From contig JAOUGB010000229.1 in assembly GCA_029857875.1 (NCBI GenBank), positions 1-5,001 on the forward strand: a stretch of DNA of 5,001 bases, read 5' to 3'. Position numbers and translations under genes: made by a program. Below, piece by piece: positions 1 to 4,666 of this stretch. The notes beneath the pieces were generated by a model. The model was not told the origin of the DNA. It was given only the letters and a program-made list of their open reading frames with translations, and searched no databases. Within the stretch, counting starts at the first letter, position 1; every line of letters starts with the position of its first letter. The stretch is from Desulfobacteraceae bacterium (GTDB lineage: Bacteria; Desulfobacterota; Desulfobacteria; Desulfobacterales; UBA11574).

Positions 1-93
1 TGCTAAAAGCAAAACGTAACTTGAACAAATGTAATCAATGCCTATAGAGGGTTTGTAATACTTTTCCATGCCATCACAAAAAAGGCAGTTCAT
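1..93 (-). CDS. Small Cys-containing protein, N-terminal part (runs off left edge)
   Basis: Thirty-one codons are open from ATG at 93 to the window edge. The start overlaps the stop of the helix-turn-helix gene by one base (TAATG), and a GAGG at 104-101 sits 7 nt ahead of it, so translation is probably coupled. The peptide begins MNCLFCDGMEKYYKP and has a CxxC at residues 3-6 and another Cys at 23, followed by Ser-Ser-Tyr. A zinc ribbon would normally have a second CxxC here; Tyr stands where its last Cys would be, so either the site is degraded or the protein is not a ribbon. Function is unknown. The tight coupling puts it in the same transcript as the excisionase-like gene. Confidence 0.5.
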   Translation of the reverse strand, partial: MNCLFCDGMEKYYKPSIGIDYICSSYVLLLA

Positions 94-278
94 TACTCGG
101 CCTCATTTTGGCTTTTCAGCCAGTCCATAACTTTATCAAACTCAAATTTTAAATACTTGCCGACTCTCAGGCAGGGTATGCTATCCGATCCTTTCAGTCT
201 GGTGCGTGCATACACCCATGAAGGGGGAACTCCTAAAATTTCTGCCAACTCGTTAACTCCGATTAATTTTTGATGCAT
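93..278 (-). CDS. AlpA/excisionase-like helix-turn-helix protein
   Basis: This is a 61-residue protein with one winged helix-turn-helix of the MerR/AlpA/excisionase type (HTH_17-like). Residues 5-28 (IGVNELAEILGVPPSWVYARTR) form the two-helix DNA-reading unit. A wing follows around 32-46 (SIPCLRVGKYLKFEFD), and then a short helix ending in WLKSQ. The length and the 'P.LRVGKYLKF' wing are typical of excisionase or DNA-binding proteins encoded next to integrases in integrated elements, where they bend DNA for excision or regulate the integrase. The ATG at 278 is preceded by AAAGGAG (293-287) with an 8-nt spacer. A terminator lies just upstream (301-341), so this gene probably depends on its own promoter or on readthrough. 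The next gene starts within its stop codon. Confidence 0.85.
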   Translation of the reverse strand: MHQKLIGVNELAEILGVPPSWVYARTRLKGSDSIPCLRVGKYLKFEFDKVMDWLKSQNEAE

Positions 279-300
279 TGTAAACTCTCCTTTGTTAAGA

Positions 301-341
301 AATAAAAAAACCCAACTTCAAAAAACTCCGTTGAAGTTGGG
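301..341 (-). terminator. Rho-independent terminator after the 336-residue protein gene
   Basis: An exact 11-bp inverted repeat (311-321 and 331-341, arm cccaacttcaa) encloses a 9-nt loop. On the minus strand it is followed by a run of seven Ts and then ATT (310-301). It lies about 100 bp past the stop of the zinc-finger protein gene and just before the ribosome binding site of the helix-turn-helix gene, so it separates the two transcripts. Confidence 0.88.
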
Positions 342-400
342 CTCATATTACAATGAAATATATATTTATGTCAAAAAAAGTGAATAAACTTAGAAGGTTG

Positions 401-446
401 TGTAAACCGACCAATTAATCAGTTTACGCATTTTAGCCGGTTTACA
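401..446. repeat. 9-bp inverted repeat over the stop codon of the zinc-finger gene
   Basis: The arms tgtaaaccg (401-409) and cggtttaca (438-446) are exact complements separated by 28 nt. The right arm contains the stop codon of the 336-residue protein. There is no T-run after it on the minus strand, so it is not a standard terminator. It could be a protein site or an mRNA 3' stem; the role is unknown. Confidence 0.4.
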
Positions 447-1452
447 TCATGGAATCAGCGTTGATAATTTCTTCGGCCTCCTCTCTCGTCCAACCCTTAT
501 TTACTAAATTCTTAATCCTTGCTTTCCTCTCTTGGGCGAGTTTTTCTTGCTTCTTTTTTTGTCGATATTTTCTCTGGAACTCATTACGTCTTTCCTTGCT
601 CATTTTGCTTTTGGGTGAACATTTTTTACAATATCTCTGTCTGGGATTAAGTTTAGTTTGAACATAAAATTCCTCACATCTCTCGCAAATTTTTAATTTT
701 CTCCGATCATTGTTAAGTAAAAACAAAATCAAACTATATCCAATAGAACTATAAATAAAAGATTTGAATAGTTCTTGAGTACCCTCACTTTCCATAAAAG
801 GGTTTTCAATGAGTTCGTAAAAACCATCTGGAACCACATAAAACCCTTCTACTAATCGGTCTTTAAAGGGACTATGTGACATATCATTAACAATATCAAC
901 AGACCATTTCACAGTTTTTCTGAAATCTCTAAGCAAATTATAAAATTCTTTAATTTCAGAATATTCTTTTCGTTTTGAAATTTGATCTATAATATTAATA
1001 AAAAAAAGTTGGTCACATTCATAGCATTTTAATCTTTTTTCACCAACGAAATGTTCTTTCCCGATTTTTGCAATTCTTTCCTCTTTATGAAAACAATTAC
1101 TACCGCAAGAATCATAAAACAATTCCCATTCATAGCGTCCATTATGTAACAAATATCCAAATACAGACTCAAAAGCACAATCAATCCAAAGAGGACGGGA
1201 CATAACTTTGGGAAAAGGACTATCTAAATCACTTAAATATTCTAACTTTTCTTTAGCGATTTCTTGAGTATCAAATTTACCAAATTCAACAATGTTATGA
1301 ATGGTCATTTCTATTAGATCCATGTAATCACCAAAAGGCTCAAAACTGATCGCCCCAGTTATATCCTTAAATATTTTCAGAAGGTTTTTGGGATTATTTC
1401 TTAAGGACATATTAGCGTAAGTGAGAAAAAGACTTTCGATTTTTGATGTCAT
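442..1452 (-). CDS. Zinc-finger protein of unknown function (CGNR/ABATE-like C-terminus)
   Basis: This is a 336-residue protein with no membrane segment or signal peptide that I can see. The C-terminal part has C256-x2-C259 and C275-x2-C278 (CERC...RYCKKC), then a very basic helix rich in Arg and Lys (about 284-316), then a short helix GWTREEAEEII at 320-330. The order 'RRKLKICxxCxxFY...R.RYC..C...R...YR.K' resembles the CGNR zinc finger found after ABATE domains, but the CGNR motif itself is missing, so the link is loose. A second possible metal cluster is C116, C120, H122, C143 and C146. A nucleic-acid-binding role is plausible by inference. The ATG at 1452 has an ideal AGGAGG (1463-1458) 5 nt upstream. 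The gene is AT-rich and belongs to the integrated element. It is probably read alone from the promoter at 1592-1620 to the terminator at 301-341. Confidence 0.87.
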   Translation of the reverse strand: MTSKIESLFLTYANMSLRNNPKNLLKIFKDITGAISFEPFGDYMDLIEMTIHNIVEFGKFDTQEIAKEKLEYLSDLDSPFPKVMSRPLWIDCAFESVFGYLLHNGRYEWELFYDSCGSNCFHKEERIAKIGKEHFVGEKRLKCYECDQLFFINIIDQISKRKEYSEIKEFYNLLRDFRKTVKWSVDIVNDMSHSPFKDRLVEGFYVVPDGFYELIENPFMESEGTQELFKSFIYSSIGYSLILFLLNNDRRKLKICERCEEFYVQTKLNPRQRYCKKCSPKSKMSKERRNEFQRKYRQKKKQEKLAQERKARIKNLVNKGWTREEAEEIINADSMM

Positions 1453-1482
1453 ATTCGCCTCCTGTTGCGCCCTAGTCGAGGA

Positions 1483-1538
1483 TCCGGGGAAAGCGGTTCA
1501 GGAAAACCGCCTTTCGGGGAGCTCACCCTATCCCCGGA
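1483..1538 (-). promoter_or_regulatory. Structured 5' leader / GC-rich palindrome
   Basis: A GC-rich island sits in AT-rich DNA, 30 bp ahead of the zinc-finger gene. The outer arms tccgggga (1483-1490) and tccccgga (1531-1538) are exact complements. Nested inside is gcggtt (1493-1498) with aaccgc (1505-1510) around a 6-nt loop, extendable by an AAA/TTT pairing across one bulged C. The gggga at 1516-1520 can pair with tcccc at 1531-1535 instead of the outer arm, so two folds compete. It lies in the roughly 130-nt leader predicted from the promoter at 1592-1620. It could be a leader RNA that controls translation, a binding site for the element's own proteins, or a transfer/replication site; the sequence alone does not decide. 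Confidence 0.5.
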
Positions 1539-1591
1539 AATTAGGAATATCGGAGGGTTAACTGTTATTTGGTTGCTACCATTTTGCTACT

Positions 1592-1620
1592 ATAATACCC
1601 AAATGCAAGGTAAAAAACAA
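1592..1620 (-). promoter_or_regulatory. Probable sigma70-type promoter of the zinc-finger gene
   Basis: On the minus strand TTGTTT (1620-1615) and TATTAT (1597-1592) are separated by exactly 17 bp. The predicted start near 1585 gives a leader of about 130 nt before the ATG at 1452. The surrounding DNA is AT-rich, so chance matches are possible. Confidence 0.5.
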
Positions 1621-1722
1621 TAAAACAAGAAACAATTAATAACCTAATAACACATTGATAATATAAAGACAAAAACAACATTAAATAACAGGAGAAAAAG
1701 CCGTAAAAACCATTAAAACAGA

Positions 1723-1767
1723 TTGACACGGTAGAGGTCGTTGGTTCAAATCCAATCGTGCCTACCA
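1723..1767 (+). tRNA. 3' fragment of tRNA-Val(GAC), attachment-site remnant
   Basis: These 45 nt match tRNA positions 32-76 in order. They comprise anticodon loop ttgacac with anticodon GAC (1725-1727), 3' anticodon stem ggtag, variable loop aggtc, T-stem gttgg, T-loop ttcaaat, T-stem ccaat, 3' acceptor strand cgtgcct, discriminator A and CCA. The 5' anticodon stem (ctacc expected), D-arm and 5' acceptor strand (aggcacg expected) are absent; aacaga precedes the loop. The anticodon and flanking loop fit tRNA-Val. The piece cannot fold as a tRNA and is not functional. A break in the anticodon loop is a known crossover zone of tyrosine integrases, so this is taken as one att site of the element on its left. 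Confidence 0.85.
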
Positions 1768-1778
1768 TGAATACCAAG

Positions 1779-1813
1779 GGTTTACGGCAATAAAAATGCT
1801 GTAAACCTTTTTT
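1779..1813 (+). terminator. Rho-independent terminator behind the tRNA remnant
   Basis: The arms ggtttacggca (1779-1789) and tgctgtaaacc (1797-1807) pair over 11 bp with one G-T wobble around a 7-nt loop, followed directly by six Ts (1808-1813). It lies 11 bp past the CCA of the tRNA fragment and was presumably the terminator of the intact tRNA-Val gene before insertion. It now also shields the downstream gene from readthrough out of the element. Confidence 0.85.
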
Positions 1814-1863
1814 GTTTGAAATCTTAAAAAGCTTATATATATCCTGTGGGAATTTTTATATGC

Positions 1864-1893
1864 TTGACAAGACGACAAAAAAATAAATATTTT
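1864..1893 (+). promoter_or_regulatory. Sigma70-type promoter of the 87-residue protein gene
   Basis: A perfect TTGACA (1864-1869) is followed after 18 bp by TATTTT (1888-1893). It lies 35 bp ahead of the start codon at 1928 and after the tRNA terminator, so the gene is transcribed on its own. The -10 is weaker than the -35. Confidence 0.6.
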
Positions 1894-1927
1894 GATAGTA
1901 TTAAATGGATACAAGGAGGAACTGATC

Positions 1928-2191
1928 ATGCAGGACGACTGGACCGAAAAACTGTCATGCGCCATTCAGTGTCATAGATGTGATGAGAAGATGGATTCAA
2001 AAGATCCAAGAATTCTTTCTGTTTATGATCATCAAGCCATATGCATGGCATGCAAAAAAGAAGAAGAACAACGGCCGGACTACGAAAAAATTTCCAAAAA
2101 TACCATCGGGCAGTGTATGATCGATACGGAACTGCAATACAGTGATCCTGCGGGTTTCTGTTATCATCATTTCTATCCATACACTTGCTGA
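1928..2191 (+). CDS. Small Cys-rich, probably zinc-binding protein of unknown function
   Basis: This is an 87-residue soluble protein with eight Cys. C15-x2-C18 and C39-x2-C42 make a four-Cys zinc-ribbon or treble-clef-like unit. The second half adds C63, C78, H80, H81 and the terminal C87 in the aromatic tail FCYHHFYPYTC, which could be another metal site. There is no signal peptide or membrane helix. I chose the ATG at 1928 because AAGGAGG (1913-1919) lies 8 nt before it. The in-frame ATG at 1892 would add 12 residues but overlaps the -10 element and has no ribosome binding site. The gene has its own promoter and no partner gene. I do not recognise a named family. The fixed spacing of Cys and His argues for a real, constrained protein, possibly a redox or regulatory metal-binding factor (inference). 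Confidence 0.82.
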   Translation: MQDDWTEKLSCAIQCHRCDEKMDSKDPRILSVYDHQAICMACKKEEEQRPDYEKISKNTIGQCMIDTELQYSDPAGFCYHHFYPYTC

Positions 2192-2229
2192 TATTCAAAC
2201 TCTTAACCATCGGATATCAGTGATTCATT

Positions 2230-2427
2230 TACAAGCCATCTCAAAAAAATACATCTAACGTCCGATTACGGCGTTGCCCCGCATGGCGGGACTCCCCGTT
2301 GAATTATATTCCTAAAGGTGGATCGCGAGCCTCTTCAAAATGCTCATATACTCCCATGTATGCTCCGCTTTTTCATCGACTCGCGCCTTTTCCTTGAACG
2401 TAATCTGCATCTTTGAGATGGCTTGTA
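2230..2427. repeat. 198-bp palindrome-ended repeat (MITE-like)
   Basis: The ends tacaagccatctcaaa (2230-2245) and tttgagatggcttgta (2412-2427) are exact 16-bp inverted repeats. Inside, gattacg (2264-2270) pairs with cgtaatc (2399-2405) and cgcgag (2324-2329) with ctcgcg (2380-2385). A tight local hairpin is cccgc-atg-gcggg (2278-2290). The whole unit could form a long branched cruciform or RNA stem. No open frame of useful length is inside and no clear target duplication was found. It occupies the gap between the 87-residue protein gene and the tetR promoter. It is unrelated in sequence to the pair at 2581-2788 and 4662-4870. Confidence 0.68.
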
Positions 2428-2499
2428 GAATGGCAGCCTAAAAACAATCCTACCTAAAAATATATCGTTGGAAGACAGTCCTGGTAAAGAAATAACATG

Positions 2500-2528
2500 T
2501 TGACATTATCTTTAAGGGGATGTATGAA
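2500..2528 (+). promoter_or_regulatory. Sigma70-type promoter ahead of the tetR operator
   Basis: A perfect TTGACA (2500-2505) is followed after 17 bp by TATGAA (2523-2528). Transcription would start around 2535, immediately before the palindromic operator at 2541-2556. The next gene downstream is tetR, but a 208-bp repeat now lies in between, giving a leader of about 275 nt. Confidence 0.68.
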
Positions 2529-2540
2529 AATTCAAAAAAC

Positions 2541-2556
2541 CAGACCGACCGGTCTG
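2541..2556. promoter_or_regulatory. TetR-type operator O1
   Basis: The palindrome cagaccg-ac-cggtctg has perfect 7-bp arms and begins about 12 bp after the -10 of the promoter at 2500-2528. It shares AGACC-N4-GGTCT with the site at 3479-3492. A repressor bound here would block transcription initiation, which is the usual autoregulatory layout of TetR-family genes. Confidence 0.78.
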
Positions 2557-2580
2557 TCTTGATACGTTTCGCACCTAATA

Positions 2581-2788
2581 CCTATGTTGAGCGATTTTCA
2601 AGTTTGCCACAGATACAAGGAAGATGTTGTTTCGCTATAGTCGTCTATGCGGAACTGCATCTGACGCAGTAGATGCGGTGAAATTGGAAATCCCAAAGGG
2701 TTCCAAATTATTGAAATTCAAAATATCAGAATACCTTAAAAATATTGTTAAATTAACCATTTCAAAAATTTGAAACGCTCAGCTTAGG
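2581..2788 (+). mobile_element. MITE-like element, left copy (208 bp)
   Basis: The left end cctatgttgagcg (2581-2593) and the right end cgctcagcttagg (2776-2788) are imperfect terminal inverted repeats. The stretch 2588-2710 matches the reverse complement of 4741-4863 at about 107 of 123 positions, and 2765-2788 matches that of 4662-4685 at 23 of 24. The AT-rich middle has nearly the same length in both copies but has diverged. Directly flanking bases are taata on both sides (2576-2580 and 2789-2793), a possible target duplication. An internal stem is gcatct (2657-2662) with agatgc (2671-2676). It has no coding capacity, so it would need a transposase from elsewhere. It separates the tetR promoter and operator from the tetR start codon. 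Confidence 0.8.
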
Positions 2789-2809
2789 TAATAATAAGGC
2801 AATAACACC

Positions 2810-3394
2810 ATGACATTGAAAGAGAAAATCATCCACGAATCCCTGCGCCAGTTTTCCACAAAAGGCTTTCTTTCCACATCGATTACCGACATTCTTGAAG
2901 CCGTGGGAACATCCAAAGGCGGTCTATACAATCATTTTAAAAACAAAGAAGCCCTCTTCTTTGCTGCATTGAGCGAGGCACGAAAGATCTGGCGGCAAAG
3001 AAACCTTGAAGGATTAAAGGACCTGGAGCGGCCCATGGAAAAGATTAAAAAGCTGCTTGAAAATTACCGTGACCGCTACCTTGCCGATTCCGAAAACTTC
3101 CCTGGTGGTTGTATTTTTGTCACCCTTGCTGTGGAATTAAACGATCAGCGACCCCATTTGGCCCGGGAGATGAACGAGGGGTTTTTGAGGTTCAAGGGCA
3201 TGTTGAAACGGCTGCTGGATCAGGAGAAAAATGCCGGCAATTTAAAGGACGAAATTGATACACAACGGGTTGCCGAACTGATTTTCTCAGGCATTCTAGG
3301 CGCCAGTGTCATGTATATTTCAGACAAATCAATGATGACTCTGGATCGGAATATCCGGTCTTTAACTGAATATTTGGACATGATTATGAAATAA
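2810..3394 (+). CDS. TetR/AcrR-family transcriptional regulator
   Basis: This is a 194-residue repressor-type protein of normal TetR length. The N-terminal TetR_N domain holds the helix-turn-helix at about residues 22-48 (STSITDILEAVGTSKGGLY then NHFKNKEAL). The C-terminal ligand/dimer domain has the GGCIFVTLAVELND stretch at 99-112, common in one broad group of AcrR-like regulators. The ligand is unknown; the adjacent acyl-CoA dehydrogenase and EtfB genes suggest an acyl-CoA or fatty acid (inference). Matching palindromes before this gene (2541-2556) and before the dehydrogenase gene (3479-3492) support control of both. The ribosome binding site is poor: only AAGG at 2796-2799, 10 nt ahead of the ATG, possibly because a MITE-like insertion ends 21 bp upstream. 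The protein itself looks intact. Confidence 0.93.
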   Translation: MTLKEKIIHESLRQFSTKGFLSTSITDILEAVGTSKGGLYNHFKNKEALFFAALSEARKIWRQRNLEGLKDLERPMEKIKKLLENYRDRYLADSENFPGGCIFVTLAVELNDQRPHLAREMNEGFLRFKGMLKRLLDQEKNAGNLKDEIDTQRVAELIFSGILGASVMYISDKSMMTLDRNIRSLTEYLDMIMK

Positions 3395-3403
3395 GAAGTG
3401 TAT

Positions 3404-3428
3404 TTATAGCGCTCGATTAGGGCTATAA
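3404..3428. repeat. Small inverted repeat between tetR and acd
   Basis: The arms ttatagc (3404-3410) and gctataa (3422-3428) are separated by 11 nt. There is no T-run behind it, so it is at best a weak terminator for tetR. The right arm includes a perfect TATAAT (3424-3429), which could be a -10 box for the dehydrogenase operon, but no convincing -35 lies 16-18 bp before it. Confidence 0.35.
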
Positions 3429-3478
3429 TGAAAACGGTTGTAGATTGTAAATTCTAATATCTTTTAAACTTTAAAAAA

Positions 3479-3492
3479 AGACCAGTCGGTCT
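3479..3492. promoter_or_regulatory. TetR-type operator O2 of the acd-etf operon
   Basis: Agacc-agtc-ggtct has perfect 5-bp arms and the same AGACC-N4-GGTCT form as O1 at 2541-2556. It lies 22 bp before the dehydrogenase start codon and just ahead of the ribosome binding site. The site is less symmetric in its centre than O1, so binding may be weaker. The promoter it covers is not clear; taatat at 3455-3460 is a possible -10. Confidence 0.75.
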
Positions 3493-3514
3493 CTTGTCGA
3501 AAGGAGGTAAGGGT

Positions 3515-4666
3515 ATGGATTTTTTGCTGTCAGAAAGAGAGGAACTTTTAAGAAAGTCGGTCAGGGAGTTTGCCGAAAGTGAAATATCGCCCAAGATTGA
3601 AGCCATGGAAAAGACCGGCGAATTTCCGGTTGAACTGATGGAACCCATGGCCAAGATGGGAATAACCGGAATCATTGCACCGCCGGAATACGGTGGGGTC
3701 GGGCTCGGTTATCTGGCCAGAACCATTGCTTTAGAAGAGTTGAGCCGGGTGTGTGCGGCAATTTCCATGGGCATGCAGGTTCACCACATGGCCATTTCCG
3801 CACTGAATGATTTTGGAACCGATGCGCAGAAACAAAAGTACATTCAGCCGCTGGCCAAAGGTGAGACCATGGGCGTTGTAGCCGTTACCGAACCTTCGGG
3901 AGGATCCGATGTGGTGGGGATGCAGGCAACGGCGGAACCCAAAGGGGACAAATGGATTCTCAACGGCCGGAAATGCTTTATTACCAATTCGCATACCTCT
4001 GATTTTTGGATCGTCATCGCAAAAACTGCCGAAGGTGCCAAAGGCCTGTCTGCGTTTATTGTAGAAAAGGATCATCCTGGTGCAAAGACCGGCCGGGTTG
4101 AGCACAAAGTCGGACTTCGGGGCGCCAACACCGGAGAACTGGTGTTTGACAATTGCGAGATTCCCAAGGAAAATATTCTGGGACAGGAAGGCGGCGGTCT
4201 TGCCGTAGCTTTGAAAACCGTCAGCGAGTCCGGACGCCCCGGTATGGCGGCCACGGCACTGGGTATCGTCGGTGCATGCCTTGAAGAAGCGGCGAAATTT
4301 GCCAGTGAAAGGGTGCTTTACGGAAAACCGATCAGCTCGCTTCAGGCCATCGGTTTTTATCTGGCGGAGATTTATACGGAACTCGATATATGCCGTTTGC
4401 TCTGCTACCGGGCAAGTTGGATGAAGGACCAGAATATGAGATGCGACACAGAAAATGCCATGGCCAAATCTTACACCTGTGATGCTGCCGTGCGTTGTGC
4501 CAGTAAAGCGGTTGAAATTCACGGCTCTTACGGTATTTTGCAGGAATACAAAGTTCAGCGGCTTTTACGAGACGCCGTGGTCACGGTGCCTGCCGGCGGA
4601 ACCGGGCAAATCGGCAAAGTCGTATTGGCGAGAGCTGCATTGGCTCCTTACAAAAAGAAAACCTAA
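3515..4666 (+). CDS. Acyl-CoA dehydrogenase family flavoprotein
   Basis: This 383-residue FAD enzyme of usual length oxidises (or, in some members, reduces) the alpha-beta bond of an acyl-CoA and passes electrons to ETF. The first family signature AVTEPSGGSDVVG is at 123-135 and the second, EIHGSYG to RDA, at 334-354. The helical N-domain, the beta-domain and the C-terminal FAD domain (ERVLYGKPISSLQAIGFYLAEI at 265-286) are all present. The usual catalytic Glu before GT in the C-terminal loop is Gly361 here (PAGGTGQI), and the alternative Glu position of isovaleryl-type enzymes also reads Gly (Gly240, in SGRP). The substrate and even the direction are therefore uncertain. Start: ATG 3515 with AAGGAGGT (3501-3508) 6 nt before it; the in-frame TTG at 3494 overlaps this site and is rejected. 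The stop TAA lies inside a MITE-like end. etfB follows. Confidence 0.94.
   Translation: MDFLLSEREELLRKSVREFAESEISPKIEAMEKTGEFPVELMEPMAKMGITGIIAPPEYGGVGLGYLARTIALEELSRVCAAISMGMQVHHMAISALNDFGTDAQKQKYIQPLAKGETMGVVAVTEPSGGSDVVGMQATAEPKGDKWILNGRKCFITNSHTSDFWIVIAKTAEGAKGLSAFIVEKDHPGAKTGRVEHKVGLRGANTGELVFDNCEIPKENILGQEGGGLAVALKTVSESGRPGMAATALGIVGACLEEAAKFASERVLYGKPISSLQAIGFYLAEIYTELDICRLLCYRASWMKDQNMRCDTENAMAKSYTCDAAVRCASKAVEIHGSYGILQEYKVQRLLRDAVVTVPAGGTGQIGKVVLARAALAPYKKKT

Larger units (their letters stand above)
1..1767. mobile_element. Right end of an integrated genetic element inserted in tRNA-Val
   Basis: The interval runs from the left window edge to a truncated tRNA 3' end at 1723-1767. It is visibly more AT-rich than the region from 2810 on. 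All its genes are on the minus strand: a 336-residue zinc-finger protein, an AlpA/excisionase-like helix-turn-helix protein and a small Cys-containing ORF. Elements that insert in a tRNA usually leave the intact tRNA at one end and a partial 3' copy at the other; here the partial copy is followed by a tRNA-type terminator, so the element must lie to its left. No integrase is in the window; excisionase-like genes of this kind often sit beside the integrase, so I expect it further left. Whether this is a prophage, ICE or smaller island cannot be told. Confidence 0.72.

Noticed and set aside
401..446. Inverted repeat considered as the terminator of the zinc-finger gene
   Set aside because: There is no T-run behind it on the minus strand and the loop is 28 nt; the 11-bp stem with T-tract at 301-341 is a far better terminator.
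449..661. Plus-strand ORF of 70 codons
   Set aside because: It is the antisense shadow of the Lys/Arg-rich tail of the zinc-finger gene, giving a Leu/Phe/Ser-rich peptide; it has no ribosome binding site or promoter.
1541..1722. AT-rich stretch next to the att site, checked for CRISPR repeats or regular integrase arm sites
   Set aside because: Several aacaat- and aataac-like words recur but without constant spacing or a common repeat unit; in such AT-rich DNA they are expected by chance.
1565..1777. Minus-strand ORF beginning MVFMVGTIGFEPTTSTV
   Set aside because: This peptide is the well-known false translation of the antisense of a tRNA 3' end; it arises from the tRNA-Val fragment at 1723-1767. 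The rest is low-complexity AT-rich sequence with no ribosome binding site.
1926..2210. Minus-strand ORFs (1762-1965 and 1926-2210) opposite the 87-residue protein
   Set aside because: The plus-strand gene has a promoter, a strong ribosome binding site and an ordered Cys pattern; the antisense frames have none of these.
2253..2275. atctaac ... ggcgttg, resembling integron attC core sites
   Set aside because: Only the 5' core fits RYYYAAC; a matching GTTRRRY at the far end with the right stem is missing, and no integron integrase is present. It is better explained as part of the 198-bp palindromic repeat.
3731..4522. Minus-strand open frame of 263 codons opposite the dehydrogenase gene
   Set aside because: It lies wholly antisense to a clear acyl-CoA dehydrogenase gene, has no recognisable domain, and is explained by the GC-biased codon use of the real gene.
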